DNA from: Fimbriimonadaceae bacterium
GTDB lineage: Bacteria > Armatimonadota > Fimbriimonadia > Fimbriimonadales > Fimbriimonadaceae
NCBI GenBank assembly: GCA_022842565.1
Contig: JALHPH010000011.1
Location: 1-14,951, forward strand
DNA length: 14,951 nucleotides
Reading direction: 5' to 3'
Both the position numbers and the translations under genes were made by a program. Shown one piece after another: positions 7,243-14,671 of this stretch (position 1 is the stretch's first letter; every line of letters begins with the position of its first letter). The notes beneath the pieces were generated by a model. The model was given only the letters and a program-made list of their open reading frames with translations, was not told where the DNA came from and did no database searches.

Positions 7243-8112
7243 TCAGCGCCTCTGAAGCTTATTCCGCAAAACGATCGCAGTGAGGTTCATTGCGGTCAAT
7301 ACAACGATCAAGACGAAGATCGCCGCCGACGCATTGATCTGGAAACTCTTTTTCGGGTCTGAACTCCAACTGTAAATTTGAAGCGGCAATACTGTATAAG
7401 AATCAGTTAGGTTACTAGGACTTTTGACTATGAAACCAACTGCCCCGACTACAATGAGGGGTGCGGTCTCACCAATGGCCCGGGCAGCGGCAAATATGAT
7501 TCCCGTAAGGATCGTGCCGATTGATGTAGGCAGGGTTTGCCGGATGAGCGTCTGCCAAGGCGTCCCGCCGAGTGCTAGCGAGGCCTCCCGGATGGATCGC
7601 GGCACCATGCGCAAGGCCTCCTGAGTCACAAGGATCACGGTGGGCAAGACCAGCACAGCCATCGTCAGTCCCGCCGCAAGGAGATTGGTACCCACCTGCA
7701 TCGCGCGAACGAAAACGGCTAACCCCAAAAGGCCATACACGATCGATGGCACCCCGGCTAGGTTTGCGATATTGGCCTGGACAAAGTCGCGCGTTCGCGA
7801 AGGACGTGCGATTTCTTCCAGATAGATGGCTGCTGCGACGCCTACAGGCACCGCAATCAGCAGTGTGAGCCCGACGACCCACAGCGAGCCCATCATGGCC
7901 ACAAAGACGCCTGCTTGCTCGGGACGCCGTGGGTTGGGCGGGTTCCGCAGGAAGTCCAGGCTCAGGCGTGGCAGCCCGTCCCGGATGCCGCCGACGATGA
8001 CCACCACCAAGAACGCGATGCCAACCAACACTGCGGTCAGGCACAACGCATGGACGAACTTGTCTTTGAACTTCCGCCCAGCCGAGACGGAGCTGAATGG
8101 CGAAGGCGTCAT
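7243..8112 (-). CDS. pstA: Phosphate ABC transporter permease PstA
   Basis: This is one of the two inner-membrane permeases of the PstSCAB high-affinity phosphate importer. The protein is 289 aa with six predicted membrane helices. It has the PstA-type GSLWVVGLTLLIAVPVGVAA segment, NLAGVPSIVYGLLGL, and the ABC-permease EAA loop at EASLALGGTPWQTLI that docks the ATPase. ARAIGETAPLIVVGA is also diagnostic. Its start overlaps the stop of pstC by four bases (ATGA), indicating translational coupling. Unusually, no pstB follows: the next gene downstream is the beta-helix gene after a 170-base gap. Confidence 0.96.
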   Translation of the reverse strand: MTPSPFSSVSAGRKFKDKFVHALCLTAVLVGIAFLVVVIVGGIRDGLPRLSLDFLRNPPNPRRPEQAGVFVAMMGSLWVVGLTLLIAVPVGVAAAIYLEEIARPSRTRDFVQANIANLAGVPSIVYGLLGLAVFVRAMQVGTNLLAAGLTMAVLVLPTVILVTQEALRMVPRSIREASLALGGTPWQTLIRQTLPTSIGTILTGIIFAAARAIGETAPLIVVGAVGFIVKSPSNLTDSYTVLPLQIYSWSSDPKKSFQINASAAIFVLIVVLTAMNLTAIVLRNKLQRR

Positions 8113-8993
8113 GAGTACTTCTGGAACCGCTTTACAAAGCGCTGGGCCAGTATGTTGAGTGCCAGCGTGATGACGAACAGTGTAAGTCCGACCGAGAACA
8201 AGGCTTGGTAGGCCACACCACTTCTCGGCGCATCGCCCTTGCTCACTTCGACGATGTAGGCGGTCATGGTCTGAATCGCCTGAGTGAAGTCGATAGCAAC
8301 GGTTGGGTTGGCACCGGCCGCGAGGGTCACAGCCAGGGTTTCGCCCACCGCACGCGAGATCGCAAGAATGAACGAGGCAATGATGCCTGAAATCGCAGAT
8401 CGCAGAACCACCGTAATCGAAACCTCCGCCCGGGAGGCACCCAGCCCGTAGGCGGCCTCTCGGGTGCCGCGCGGCACACTCGCAATGGCGTCCTCAGAAA
8501 GAGAGGCCACCAGCGGCAGGATCATGATCCCTACGATAATGCTGCCCGAAAGGGCGTTGAATGTCTCGACCGGCAGACCGATCCTTTTCAGGAACGGCGT
8601 CACAACGATCAAACCGAAAAAACCGAATACGACCGACGGGATGCCCGCTAGAAGCTCCAGAAGAGGCTTGACAATCCGCCGGACCTGCGGATGAGCGTAT
8701 TCGCTCAGGTAGATCGCGATCAGCAGCCCCAACGGCAGCGCCACCACAGCCGATCCGATCACGATCATGAACGTGCCGGTCAGCAGCGGGCGAATGCCGT
8801 ATTGAGGGTTATCGAAGTTCGGGGTCCACTTATCGGCGGTCAGGAATTCCTGAATCGGGACCTTCTGAAAGAACCCCAGAGTTTCAAACAAAAGCGAGGC
8901 GATGATGCCCAGGGTCGTGGCGACTGAAACGATGGCTGCAAACAAACAAATGAGGGTGAGGGAGCCCTCGCCATAAAAGCGGAGCCCCTTCAC
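8109..8993 (-). CDS. pstC: Phosphate ABC transporter permease PstC
   Basis: This is the partner permease of PstA. The protein is 294 aa, with an N-terminal helix, the family segment YGIRPLLTGTFMIVIGSAVV, LAGIPSVVFGFFGLIVVTPF, and the EAA loop at EAAYGLGASRAEVSI. AISRAVGETLAVTLAAG matches the PstC consensus around the phosphate path. The start is GTG at 8993, with a purine-rich GAGAAG directly against it; spacing is tight, so the exact start has some doubt. It lies 47 bases after the pstS stop and overlaps pstA by four bases. The pstS-pstC-pstA order and orientation show a single operon. Confidence 0.96.
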   Translation of the reverse strand: MKGLRFYGEGSLTLICLFAAIVSVATTLGIIASLLFETLGFFQKVPIQEFLTADKWTPNFDNPQYGIRPLLTGTFMIVIGSAVVALPLGLLIAIYLSEYAHPQVRRIVKPLLELLAGIPSVVFGFFGLIVVTPFLKRIGLPVETFNALSGSIIVGIMILPLVASLSEDAIASVPRGTREAAYGLGASRAEVSITVVLRSAISGIIASFILAISRAVGETLAVTLAAGANPTVAIDFTQAIQTMTAYIVEVSKGDAPRSGVAYQALFSVGLTLFVITLALNILAQRFVKRFQKYS

Positions 8994-9040
8994 CTTCTCA
9001 TATAGCCGCTGGTGCGGCGCAGCCTTGATCGCGATGGCGG

Positions 9041-10093
9041 TTAGAACCCAGCGGCTTCGAGCACGGCTTCCACAGGCTTACCAGTGGAATCTTGGAAGAT
9101 CGAACCAGTCTTGCCGCTCTCGAACATCTTTCGGATCCGGTCGTAGGTCGCGGTCTCAAATGGTACATAGCCGACCTCAGAGACAATCGCTTGCCCCTCG
9201 GTACCCAAGAAGAACTCGACGAATGCCTTCACTTCTGGACGGGCGTAGGCCTCGGCCTTCACGTACATGAATTCGGGGCGGCTCAGCGGCTGGTAGCTCA
9301 GGTCGGTGACCGTCTCCTTGCTCGGAGCGACAGGGCCGTTACCGTTGTCGATGGCGACTGCAGTCAGCTTGTCCTTGTTCTCTTCGTAGTAAGCCAAACC
9401 GAAGTAGCCGATAGCGCCTTTGTCGCCTGCGACGCCGGTAAGGATGACGTTATCATCTTCGCTAGCTTGGAAATCGGTGCGCATCGATTTTTCTTTGCCG
9501 ACAATGACCTTGGTGAAGTAGTCAAATGTGCCCGAAGAAGTACCCGGTCCGTAAAGCTTGATCGGTACATCGGGGAAGCCGGGACGAACATCCTTCCAAG
9601 ACTTCACGGTGCTGGTAGGCTCCCAGATCTTCTTCAGCTCGACAACGGTCAGCTGAGTAGCCCAGGTGTTCTCAGGGTGCACAACAACGGTCAGACCGTC
9701 ATAGCCGATGGGCACTTCGAAGAAGTCTATATTGTTGGCCTTCGCGGCATCGATCTCATCTTGCTTGATGGGTCGCGAAGCGTTCGAAATGTCGGTTTCG
9801 CCCGCGCCGAACTTCTTAAAGCCGCCACCCGTACCGGAGAAGCTGACTTCCACATTCACGCCAGGAAAGGCGAGCATAAAGTCTGCGGCGACCGCTTCAG
9901 ATGCCTTGAAAACGGTGCTCGAGCCGTCCACGCTGATGGTGCCCTTCAGATTGGGATCACCTTTGGGGGCAGTCGTAGAGCCGCCCGTTGCGGAAGTGCT
10001 CGTGGTTGAATCGGCGGCAGGTCCACCGCATCCGATCAAACCCAATGATCCGAGCGCAACCACGCTCAAACAAGCCAATTGAAATGCCTTCAT
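9041..10093 (-). CDS. pstS: Phosphate-binding lipoprotein PstS
   Basis: This is the solute-binding protein that captures phosphate for PstCA. The 350-aa precursor has a lipoprotein signal peptide ending in GLIGC, with Cys22 as the lipidation site. A Ser/Thr/Gly-rich linker follows. Phosphate-contacting motifs are visible: DGSSTVF, SGTGGGFKKF, ISNASRPI and GPGTSSGTFDYF, plus GAIGYFGLAYY later. The ATG at 10093 is chosen over one at 10120, because the signal peptide starts there and GAAGGA (10100-10105) lies six bases upstream as a good ribosome-binding site. This leadered start contrasts with its neighbours. A Pho-box-like repeat sits 46 bases upstream. Confidence 0.97.
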   Translation of the reverse strand: MKAFQLACLSVVALGSLGLIGCGGPAADSTTSTSATGGSTTAPKGDPNLKGTISVDGSSTVFKASEAVAADFMLAFPGVNVEVSFSGTGGGFKKFGAGETDISNASRPIKQDEIDAAKANNIDFFEVPIGYDGLTVVVHPENTWATQLTVVELKKIWEPTSTVKSWKDVRPGFPDVPIKLYGPGTSSGTFDYFTKVIVGKEKSMRTDFQASEDDNVILTGVAGDKGAIGYFGLAYYEENKDKLTAVAIDNGNGPVAPSKETVTDLSYQPLSRPEFMYVKAEAYARPEVKAFVEFFLGTEGQAIVSEVGYVPFETATYDRIRKMFESGKTGSIFQDSTGKPVEAVLEAAGF

Positions 10094-10139
10094 GTTTTGT
10101 CCTTCAGAAGTGATCTGCATGCAAAAGATTGCTCGAAAG

Positions 10140-10156
10140 TATTAACACTATGTTAA
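10140..10156 (-). promoter_or_regulatory. Putative Pho box / promoter of the pstSCA operon
   Basis: On the minus strand TTAACA (10151-10156) and TTAATA (10140-10145) recur with an 11-base period. This is the spacing and near-consensus of PhoP/PhoB direct-repeat sites (TT-A/C/T-ACA type). TAATAC can serve as -10, while no good -35 is present, as expected for an activator-dependent promoter. The same bases also form an inverted repeat, TTAACA-N3-TGTTAA, so a dimeric repressor site is an alternative. The first repeat contains the TAA stop (10153-10155) of the upstream cyclase-like gene. Confidence 0.5.
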
Positions 10157-11397
10157 GGACTGACTGGTGGTTGGGTCGGCCGAGCCTCTAATGTGCCCTT
10201 GGGTTGAACCAATTGTTCGATCCTGGAACGTGGGCGCCAAGTGTAGGCACCGGGGCACTCTGCTGCGGGTGTCAGCAGGACTATGTCCTGCCCAAGCGCT
10301 TCCGCCATCCGGCCCGAAACGATCACGCAACCGGTCTCGCAGGCCTTCTGAAGATGGGCTGCCGTGTCGATGACTTCGGAGAATTCCACCTGCGCAGAGT
10401 GATCGCCCTGCGACATCACTTCACCAAAATCGAGTCCGATCCGCACTTCCAGCGGCCGGCCAATTCGGTTTCGGAGCGTATTGAACTCAAAAAGTCCGCT
10501 CTGCATCATCCGCGCTGCGTGGAAAGCTTCGTTTGGGTCGCTGAACATACAGGTCACGCCGTCTCCTGCAGTTGAGTGGATCACTCCCCCGCGCTTTTGC
10601 GCAACTGAGCCGATGTAGCGATGGTACTCGTTGAACGTAAACTCGACCGCCAAGGCATCGATACCCGCCTTGATCTTGGTCGAACCAACCACGTCCACAC
10701 TCAGCACGGCCATCCGCTCTTTTGTGGAGCGCAGCCGGTCTTGAATGGTCACCAATTGCTGCAAAAGTTCCAGTCGTTCTTCGCGCTTGCGCCGAACCCC
10801 AAGCTTCATCAACACCTGGCGCACAGGGCCGTGGATCGCGAAAGTGACGGCGCTGACGATGAGCGCGGTGGCGGCCATCGCCATGGGCGACGGCCCGCGA
10901 ACTTCGCGGAACACGAACTGAAGCACTGCCAGCACGAGCGTGTAAAAGAAGAAGTAGCCGATGACAGTGAGTCCCGCGTTGACGGCGGCTTTCTTGGCAT
11001 CGGGTGCAGAAAGCGCGTTGTACACCGAGCCCATAAACCCCAGGACCATCACGAGCCCAAAGAAAGAGGACCGGTCCCCGATGGTGCTGGCAATGGCGTG
11101 GCTGAGACCGATCACCAGAGCAATCCAAAGCGACCCAACCAATCGCCGCAGGTTAGGATCGATGGTGGTGAGACCCTTGCGAAGCACGCCGCCGAAGCCC
11201 TTCTGATTGGTTGATTGCTGCTCCGCCACACTGGCGCGAATCAGCTCGGGCGGAGTGCCGGTGACCTCGCTCAGCGCAAGGATGCTTTCTTCATCGAATC
11301 GGGTGCCTTGGTTGGCCATGCGGCGCACCAAAGCGTCGATCTCAGCATACGGCTGAATCGATTCGCCATCGCCGCCCTGTTCGATGACCTCGGCCAT
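10153..11397 (-). CDS. Membrane protein with degenerate class III adenylate/guanylate cyclase domain
   Basis: The 414-aa protein has an N-terminal cytosolic helical part (about 1-80) and four predicted TM helices (about 87-105, 112-130, 138-163, 172-190). A charged coiled-coil-like linker follows (about 201-228), then a class III nucleotidyl-cyclase fold (about 229-365) and a Pro-rich tail. The metal-binding aspartates are present: D235 in SVDVVGST and D279 in STAGDG. Other signature positions are not canonical. The base-selecting Lys is S275. The D-x-x-G-x-x-V-N-x-A-A-R motif reads VEFSEVIDTAAH (337-348), so Asn is D344 and Arg is H348. It may bind nucleotide without normal catalysis. The ATG start is preceded by a TAGAAT box. 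pstS begins 59 bases after its stop with no terminator between, so co-transcription is possible. Confidence 0.82.
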   Translation of the reverse strand: MAEVIEQGGDGESIQPYAEIDALVRRMANQGTRFDEESILALSEVTGTPPELIRASVAEQQSTNQKGFGGVLRKGLTTIDPNLRRLVGSLWIALVIGLSHAIASTIGDRSSFFGLVMVLGFMGSVYNALSAPDAKKAAVNAGLTVIGYFFFYTLVLAVLQFVFREVRGPSPMAMAATALIVSAVTFAIHGPVRQVLMKLGVRRKREERLELLQQLVTIQDRLRSTKERMAVLSVDVVGSTKIKAGIDALAVEFTFNEYHRYIGSVAQKRGGVIHSTAGDGVTCMFSDPNEAFHAARMMQSGLFEFNTLRNRIGRPLEVRIGLDFGEVMSQGDHSAQVEFSEVIDTAAHLQKACETGCVIVSGRMAEALGQDIVLLTPAAECPGAYTWRPRSRIEQLVQPKGTLEARPTQPPVSP

Positions 11398-11409
11398 GAA
11401 CCTATTCTA
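11398..11409 (-). promoter_or_regulatory. Leaderless-type -10 (TAGAAT) of the cyclase-like gene
   Basis: On the minus strand TAGAAT (11404-11409) is followed by exactly six bases (AGGTTC) and the ATG at 11397. It falls within the 14-base gap after the stop of the upstream lipoprotein gene. No ribosome-binding site is visible. Confidence 0.6.
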
Positions 11410-11411
11410 AC

Positions 11412-11891
11412 CTAGTTGCAGCCAGAAGGCGGGGGAGGGGGCGGCTCATAGCTGGGCGTAATGAGAATATCCCCCAAATTGTTCACCACATTCGCATTGA
11501 TCGTCGGTAATTCGGCCCGGCAGGTTGCGGTGCGCGGGAGATACCAAAACGTACGGTACAGATACTGCACATAAAACTGGTTAGGGAAATCGCCGCTCAG
11601 GATGTGCAGTCTCGACGGGATGGTTCCGACCGCGAGCGAGTAGCGCCCATTGGCGTCCGTGACCACGCTGCTGAGCTGAGTGCCGACGGTGTTATAGAAC
11701 CGGATGCGCACCGAGGGCACACCGGCAAAGGTGTCCGAGTTCAGCAAACGCCCTTGTAAAACGGTGCCCGTCGTGCCCCCCGTCGTTGTGGTGCCGCCAC
11801 CCCCTCCGCCGCACCCTAGGGTGAGAAAGAGCGCTATGAACGCGACGAAGGCCAGCAACGCAGGCAGGTTCGATCGATTCGGGTTTTGCAT
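11412..11891 (-). CDS. Small lipoprotein with carboxypeptidase-regulatory-like domain
   Basis: The 159-aa product has a hydrophobic signal (LLAFVAFIALFLTLGC) ending in a lipobox-like TLGC. A tract of six Gly and a Thr/Gly linker follow. A beta-sandwich then resembles the CarboxypepD_reg / peptidase-associated fold: VLQGRLLNSDTFAGVPSVRI, then VVTDANGRYSLAV. The C-terminus is PPPPPPSGCN. Such domains act as surface or periplasmic binding modules; no specific role is evident. The start is unsure: ATG at 11891 lies five bases after the cdd stop, while in-frame GTG at 11900 overlaps the cdd stop as GTGA. Neither has a Shine-Dalgarno sequence, which points to translational coupling with cdd. Confidence 0.75.
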   Translation of the reverse strand: MQNPNRSNLPALLAFVAFIALFLTLGCGGGGGGTTTTGGTTGTVLQGRLLNSDTFAGVPSVRIRFYNTVGTQLSSVVTDANGRYSLAVGTIPSRLHILSGDFPNQFYVQYLYRTFWYLPRTATCRAELPTINANVVNNLGDILITPSYEPPPPPPSGCN

Positions 11892-11896
11892 GGGGT

Positions 11897-12301
11897 TCAC
11901 GGTGAAAGACGGAAGCCACTCGGTAAGAGTTCGCTTAGAGGATACACGGTACGCTCTCCGCCCGCCTTTGCGCACCCGACCCAAAGCTCCGTTCCCGGTT
12001 CTGCGAATTCGGCTAACACCTGCCGGCAGGCACCACAGGGCGTGCCGCTATCCTGAGTGACCACCAACACCGCGCGCGCCCACCGCCCTCCCGCCACCCG
12101 CATCGTCGCGAGGGCATTACGCTCCGCGCAAATAGTGAGGCCGAATGAGGCGCACTCCAGGTTGCACCCGATGTGGAACTGCCCGAGGTCATCGAGCACG
12201 CAGGCCCCCACAGCGTAGTGACTGTACGGAGCATAGGCCGTGGCCTTGGCGGCCACGGCCAGAGCCGTCATTTCATCCCAGGGTAACGATGGTTGCCCCA
12301 T
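11897..12301 (-). CDS. cdd: Cytidine deaminase
   Basis: It deaminates cytidine and deoxycytidine to uridine and deoxyuridine in pyrimidine salvage. The 134-aa length matches the small tetrameric class. Visible motifs are YAPYSHYAVGA near residue 23, the active-site CAERNAL (C58, E60) and PCGACRQ (C89, C92). The three cysteines are the zinc ligands of the tetrameric form. The start at 12301 gives an N-terminal helix of normal length and follows an AGGAAGGAGG sequence. A later in-frame ATG at 12271, directly after the mutS2 stop, would cut this helix. The gene overlaps the end of mutS2 by 29 bases. Confidence 0.95.
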   Translation of the reverse strand: MGQPSLPWDEMTALAVAAKATAYAPYSHYAVGACVLDDLGQFHIGCNLECASFGLTICAERNALATMRVAGGRWARAVLVVTQDSGTPCGACRQVLAEFAEPGTELWVGCAKAGGERTVYPLSELLPSGFRLSP

Positions 12302-14606
12302 GACCTCCTTCCTGCGGCTCGGCGTCTTTGAAGCTATCAACTCCTGGGTGGGCGCCCGCCAGTTGGCGAGTGAGCGCGCGCAGGATTCCGTTGCCTTTTC
12401 CATGCACGATCCGCACTGACGGATAGCCCGCCAGACTTGCATCGTCCAAGAAACGATTGATCTTTGGCTCGGCGATCTCTGCGCGCATGCCAATGATGTT
12501 CAGCTCCATCCGGGTCGTGTCCATCTTTTCGAGCTGGACATTGGTGCGTGCAGCACGTTGCGGGACGACCTTTTGCGTGCCCGCCACGAGCTGAAGCTGC
12601 TGCAGCGCGACGGTCATCTTGATCGCCCCGATTTGGACGCGCGCTTTGTCGCCGCTTGGTTCATCGATCACGGTGCCCACTTGGCTCGTTCCGACCACCT
12701 TGACGCTCGAGCCCTTCGTGATCACATCGAGTGGCTCGGTGCGTACGGGTTTTAGGCGGTCAGAAAGCTCGGCACCCTGTTCGGTGAGGCTCTTCAGCAA
12801 CTGACGCTCCCGTTCGGTTGCAACGGTTTTGCCCTTGAGCTTGAGCGATTCGAAAAGATCGGCGGCCTGTAGTCGGATAGTGCGCAGCGTCTGTTCCACC
12901 TCTTCTGCGGCTTCCTGGCGGGCCTTTCGCTTAGCTTCTTTGGCTTCGGCCAGCTTGGATTCGACTTCGCCTTCGAGCTTCCGCAGCTGATGCGCCAGGC
13001 GGTCGGCTTCGCTTTGGGCTTTGTGGGCGCGTCGCTGAGCCTGTTCCAGTTGATCGACCATGCGCGCCACGTCCTGCTCGTCCGCGCCGGTGTGCTCGCG
13101 CGCGAGTTCCACTACCTGCTTGGGGAGCCCGACCCGCTCGGCGACACGGAACGCATGCGATGCGCCCGGAGTGCCCATGAGCAACCGATAAGTCGGTCGC
13201 AGCGACTGAAGGTCGAACTCCATCGAGGCATTAATGAACCCGGGAGTGTTCGCCGCAAAGAGCTTGAGCTCTCCGTAGTGCGTGCTTGCCAGGACCTTGG
13301 CCCCCGATTGCTGAATGGTCAGCAAAACCGCCTTAGCAAGCGCAGCGCCCTCGCCTGGATCGGTGCCGGCGCCGACTTCGTCCAGAATCACCAGCGCGTT
13401 GGGCCGCAGATTGCGCAGTGCCTCACCGATGTTGCGGATATGCCCGCTGAAGGTCGAAAGGCTCTGCTGGAGGCTCTGCTCGTCGCCGATATCCGCCCAA
13501 ACCGTGTCGAAGGAGCCGACATGTGCGGATCGCGCGGGGACCATCATGCCGCAATGCGCCATCAGCAAGAATAGTCCGACCGTTTTCATGGCGACTGTCT
13601 TGCCTCCCGTGTTGGGGCCGGTGATCAACACTCCCGTGGTGTCGCCCTCCAGCGCAAAGCTGAGCGGCACGGCGATTTTGCGATCCAAGAGCGGGTGCCG
13701 ACCCATCTCGATGCGTACCGAGCCGGGAGGTGCAGCTTCGGGTACGGAGCCATCCTCAGCCAAGCCATACCGCGCCCGCGCAAAAATGAGGTCGATGGTC
13801 GCGCCGACTTCAAGCCCGGTGAGGATTTGCGGGGCTACGTCCCCGACTCGGGAGCTCAGCTCGGCGAGGATTCGCTGGACTTCGGCGCGCTCGGCCGCCT
13901 CGGCTTCGCGCACGGCGTTGCCCAGTTCCACCACGTCCATCGGCTCCACAAAAACGGTCTGACCGCTGGCACTGGTGTCGTGCACCAGCCCGGGGATCTT
14001 GCCCCGATGCTCCGACTTCACCGGGACCACATAGCGCCCCGAGCGCTGGGTGACGATGGGGTCGCTCAGATACTCGCGCTTGCTCCCGTTTGTGTAGCTC
14101 TGAATCCGATCCGAAAGCCGCTGTGTGGTCTTCCTGATTTTTTGGCGAAGCTGGGTCAGCGCCTGGCTCGCTCCATCTCGCACCAAGCCATCCGGCTCCA
14201 AACTGGCCAGCAATCGGTCGCCGAGCCCCTCGAGCAGCGGCAGCTGGTCGGCAAGCGCTCTCAGATTGGGCCCAGTCGCCAGGCTACCCAGCGCAGTCCG
14301 AAGCTCACGCATGGTGACGAGCGCTTCGCCGACCTGAAAGAGGCTCTCGCCATCAGCGACGCCTCCTTTGGCACTACGCTGCACGGCTTGCCGAACATCG
14401 CGCAGCCCCACAGCGCTGGGGAGCAGGTCTCGGTTTAGGTAATCCGCCGCCTCTTGGGTCTTCACTAGCGCTGCCCGCATTGAGGCTTCTTGGAAATCGG
14501 GTTGAAGCTCGCGCGCCCACGCGGTCGCGATGGCTGACTGGGTATGCCCAGCCAACTTTTCGCATACGGCCTGGAATTCCAGCACCTCAAGAGCGCGCGT
14601 GCTCAC
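12273..14606 (-). CDS. mutS2: Endonuclease MutS2
   Basis: MutS2 is a MutS-family ATPase linked to suppression of homologous recombination and to rescue of collided ribosomes. With the GTG start at 14606 the protein has 777 aa, the usual length. It has the MutS core without the N-terminal mismatch-binding domain. Walker A is TGPNTGGKT (329-337), the signature is STFSGH (384-389) and Walker B is ILDEVGAGTDP (about 407-417), followed by STHYGELK. A long coiled coil spans about 515-600 and a Smr domain about 700-777. In the Smr domain HGKGNG is intact, but the LDLRG motif reads LNIIG. The start was chosen because homologues begin here and TACAAT lies seven bases upstream; ATGs at 14612 and 14615 would lie at or within that box. 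Confidence 0.94.
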   Translation of the reverse strand: MSTRALEVLEFQAVCEKLAGHTQSAIATAWARELQPDFQEASMRAALVKTQEAADYLNRDLLPSAVGLRDVRQAVQRSAKGGVADGESLFQVGEALVTMRELRTALGSLATGPNLRALADQLPLLEGLGDRLLASLEPDGLVRDGASQALTQLRQKIRKTTQRLSDRIQSYTNGSKREYLSDPIVTQRSGRYVVPVKSEHRGKIPGLVHDTSASGQTVFVEPMDVVELGNAVREAEAAERAEVQRILAELSSRVGDVAPQILTGLEVGATIDLIFARARYGLAEDGSVPEAAPPGSVRIEMGRHPLLDRKIAVPLSFALEGDTTGVLITGPNTGGKTVAMKTVGLFLLMAHCGMMVPARSAHVGSFDTVWADIGDEQSLQQSLSTFSGHIRNIGEALRNLRPNALVILDEVGAGTDPGEGAALAKAVLLTIQQSGAKVLASTHYGELKLFAANTPGFINASMEFDLQSLRPTYRLLMGTPGASHAFRVAERVGLPKQVVELAREHTGADEQDVARMVDQLEQAQRRAHKAQSEADRLAHQLRKLEGEVESKLAEAKEAKRKARQEAAEEVEQTLRTIRLQAADLFESLKLKGKTVATERERQLLKSLTEQGAELSDRLKPVRTEPLDVITKGSSVKVVGTSQVGTVIDEPSGDKARVQIGAIKMTVALQQLQLVAGTQKVVPQRAARTNVQLEKMDTTRMELNIIGMRAEIAEPKINRFLDDASLAGYPSVRIVHGKGNGILRALTRQLAGAHPGVDSFKDAEPQEGGHGATIVTLG
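12304..12311 (-). promoter_or_regulatory. Strong Shine-Dalgarno of cdd inside mutS2
   Basis: On the minus strand AAGGAGG, close to a full anti-16S match, lies within the mutS2 coding sequence. It ends about two bases before the cdd ATG at 12301. The spacing is short, but the match is strong, and no comparable site precedes the alternative ATG at 12271. It shows that SD-led initiation operates in this genome for downstream operon genes. Confidence 0.6.
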
Positions 14607-14619
14607 GCCCATCATTGTA
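14607..14619 (-). promoter_or_regulatory. Leaderless-type -10 (TACAAT) of mutS2
   Basis: On the minus strand TACAAT (14614-14619) is followed by seven bases (GATGGGC) and the GTG at 14606. The layout closely resembles the acpS promoter: TACAATGA, then a G-rich hexamer, then GTG. It faces the forward promoter of the Fe-S oxidoreductase gene across about 40 bases. Confidence 0.6.
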
Positions 14620-14636
14620 CGCCGATGCGCCCACCC

Positions 14637-14671
14637 TTCACGCCGAATGGGACTTGCCGTACAATGAGGCG
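14637..14671 (+). promoter_or_regulatory. Leaderless-type promoter of the Fe-S oxidoreductase gene
   Basis: TACAAT at 14660-14665 is followed by GAGGCG and the GTG start at 14672. TTCACG at 14637-14642 stands 17 bases upstream and matches four of six positions of a sigma-70 -35 box. This is the most complete promoter in the window. Confidence 0.65.

Noticed and set aside
7450..7463. Forward TACAATGAGGGGTG resembling the leaderless promoter-start motif
   Set aside because: It lies antisense inside the well-conserved pstA coding sequence, has five rather than six bases before GTG, and the frame that follows shows no protein-like features.
9092..10009. Long forward open frame of about 305 codons
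   Set aside because: It is the antisense of pstS, whose family motifs are unmistakable; the forward translation has no recognisable domain or start signal.
10621..11214. Forward open frame of about 197 codons
   Set aside because: It is the antisense shadow of the cyclase-like gene; the composition (many His, Gln, Arg) is typical of reverse-strand translation of GC-rich coding DNA.
12302..12493. Upstream extension of cdd by 64 codons
   Set aside because: The extension overlaps the mutS2 Smr region in another frame and is not found in cytidine deaminases; the ATG at 12301 has a strong SD and gives the normal length.
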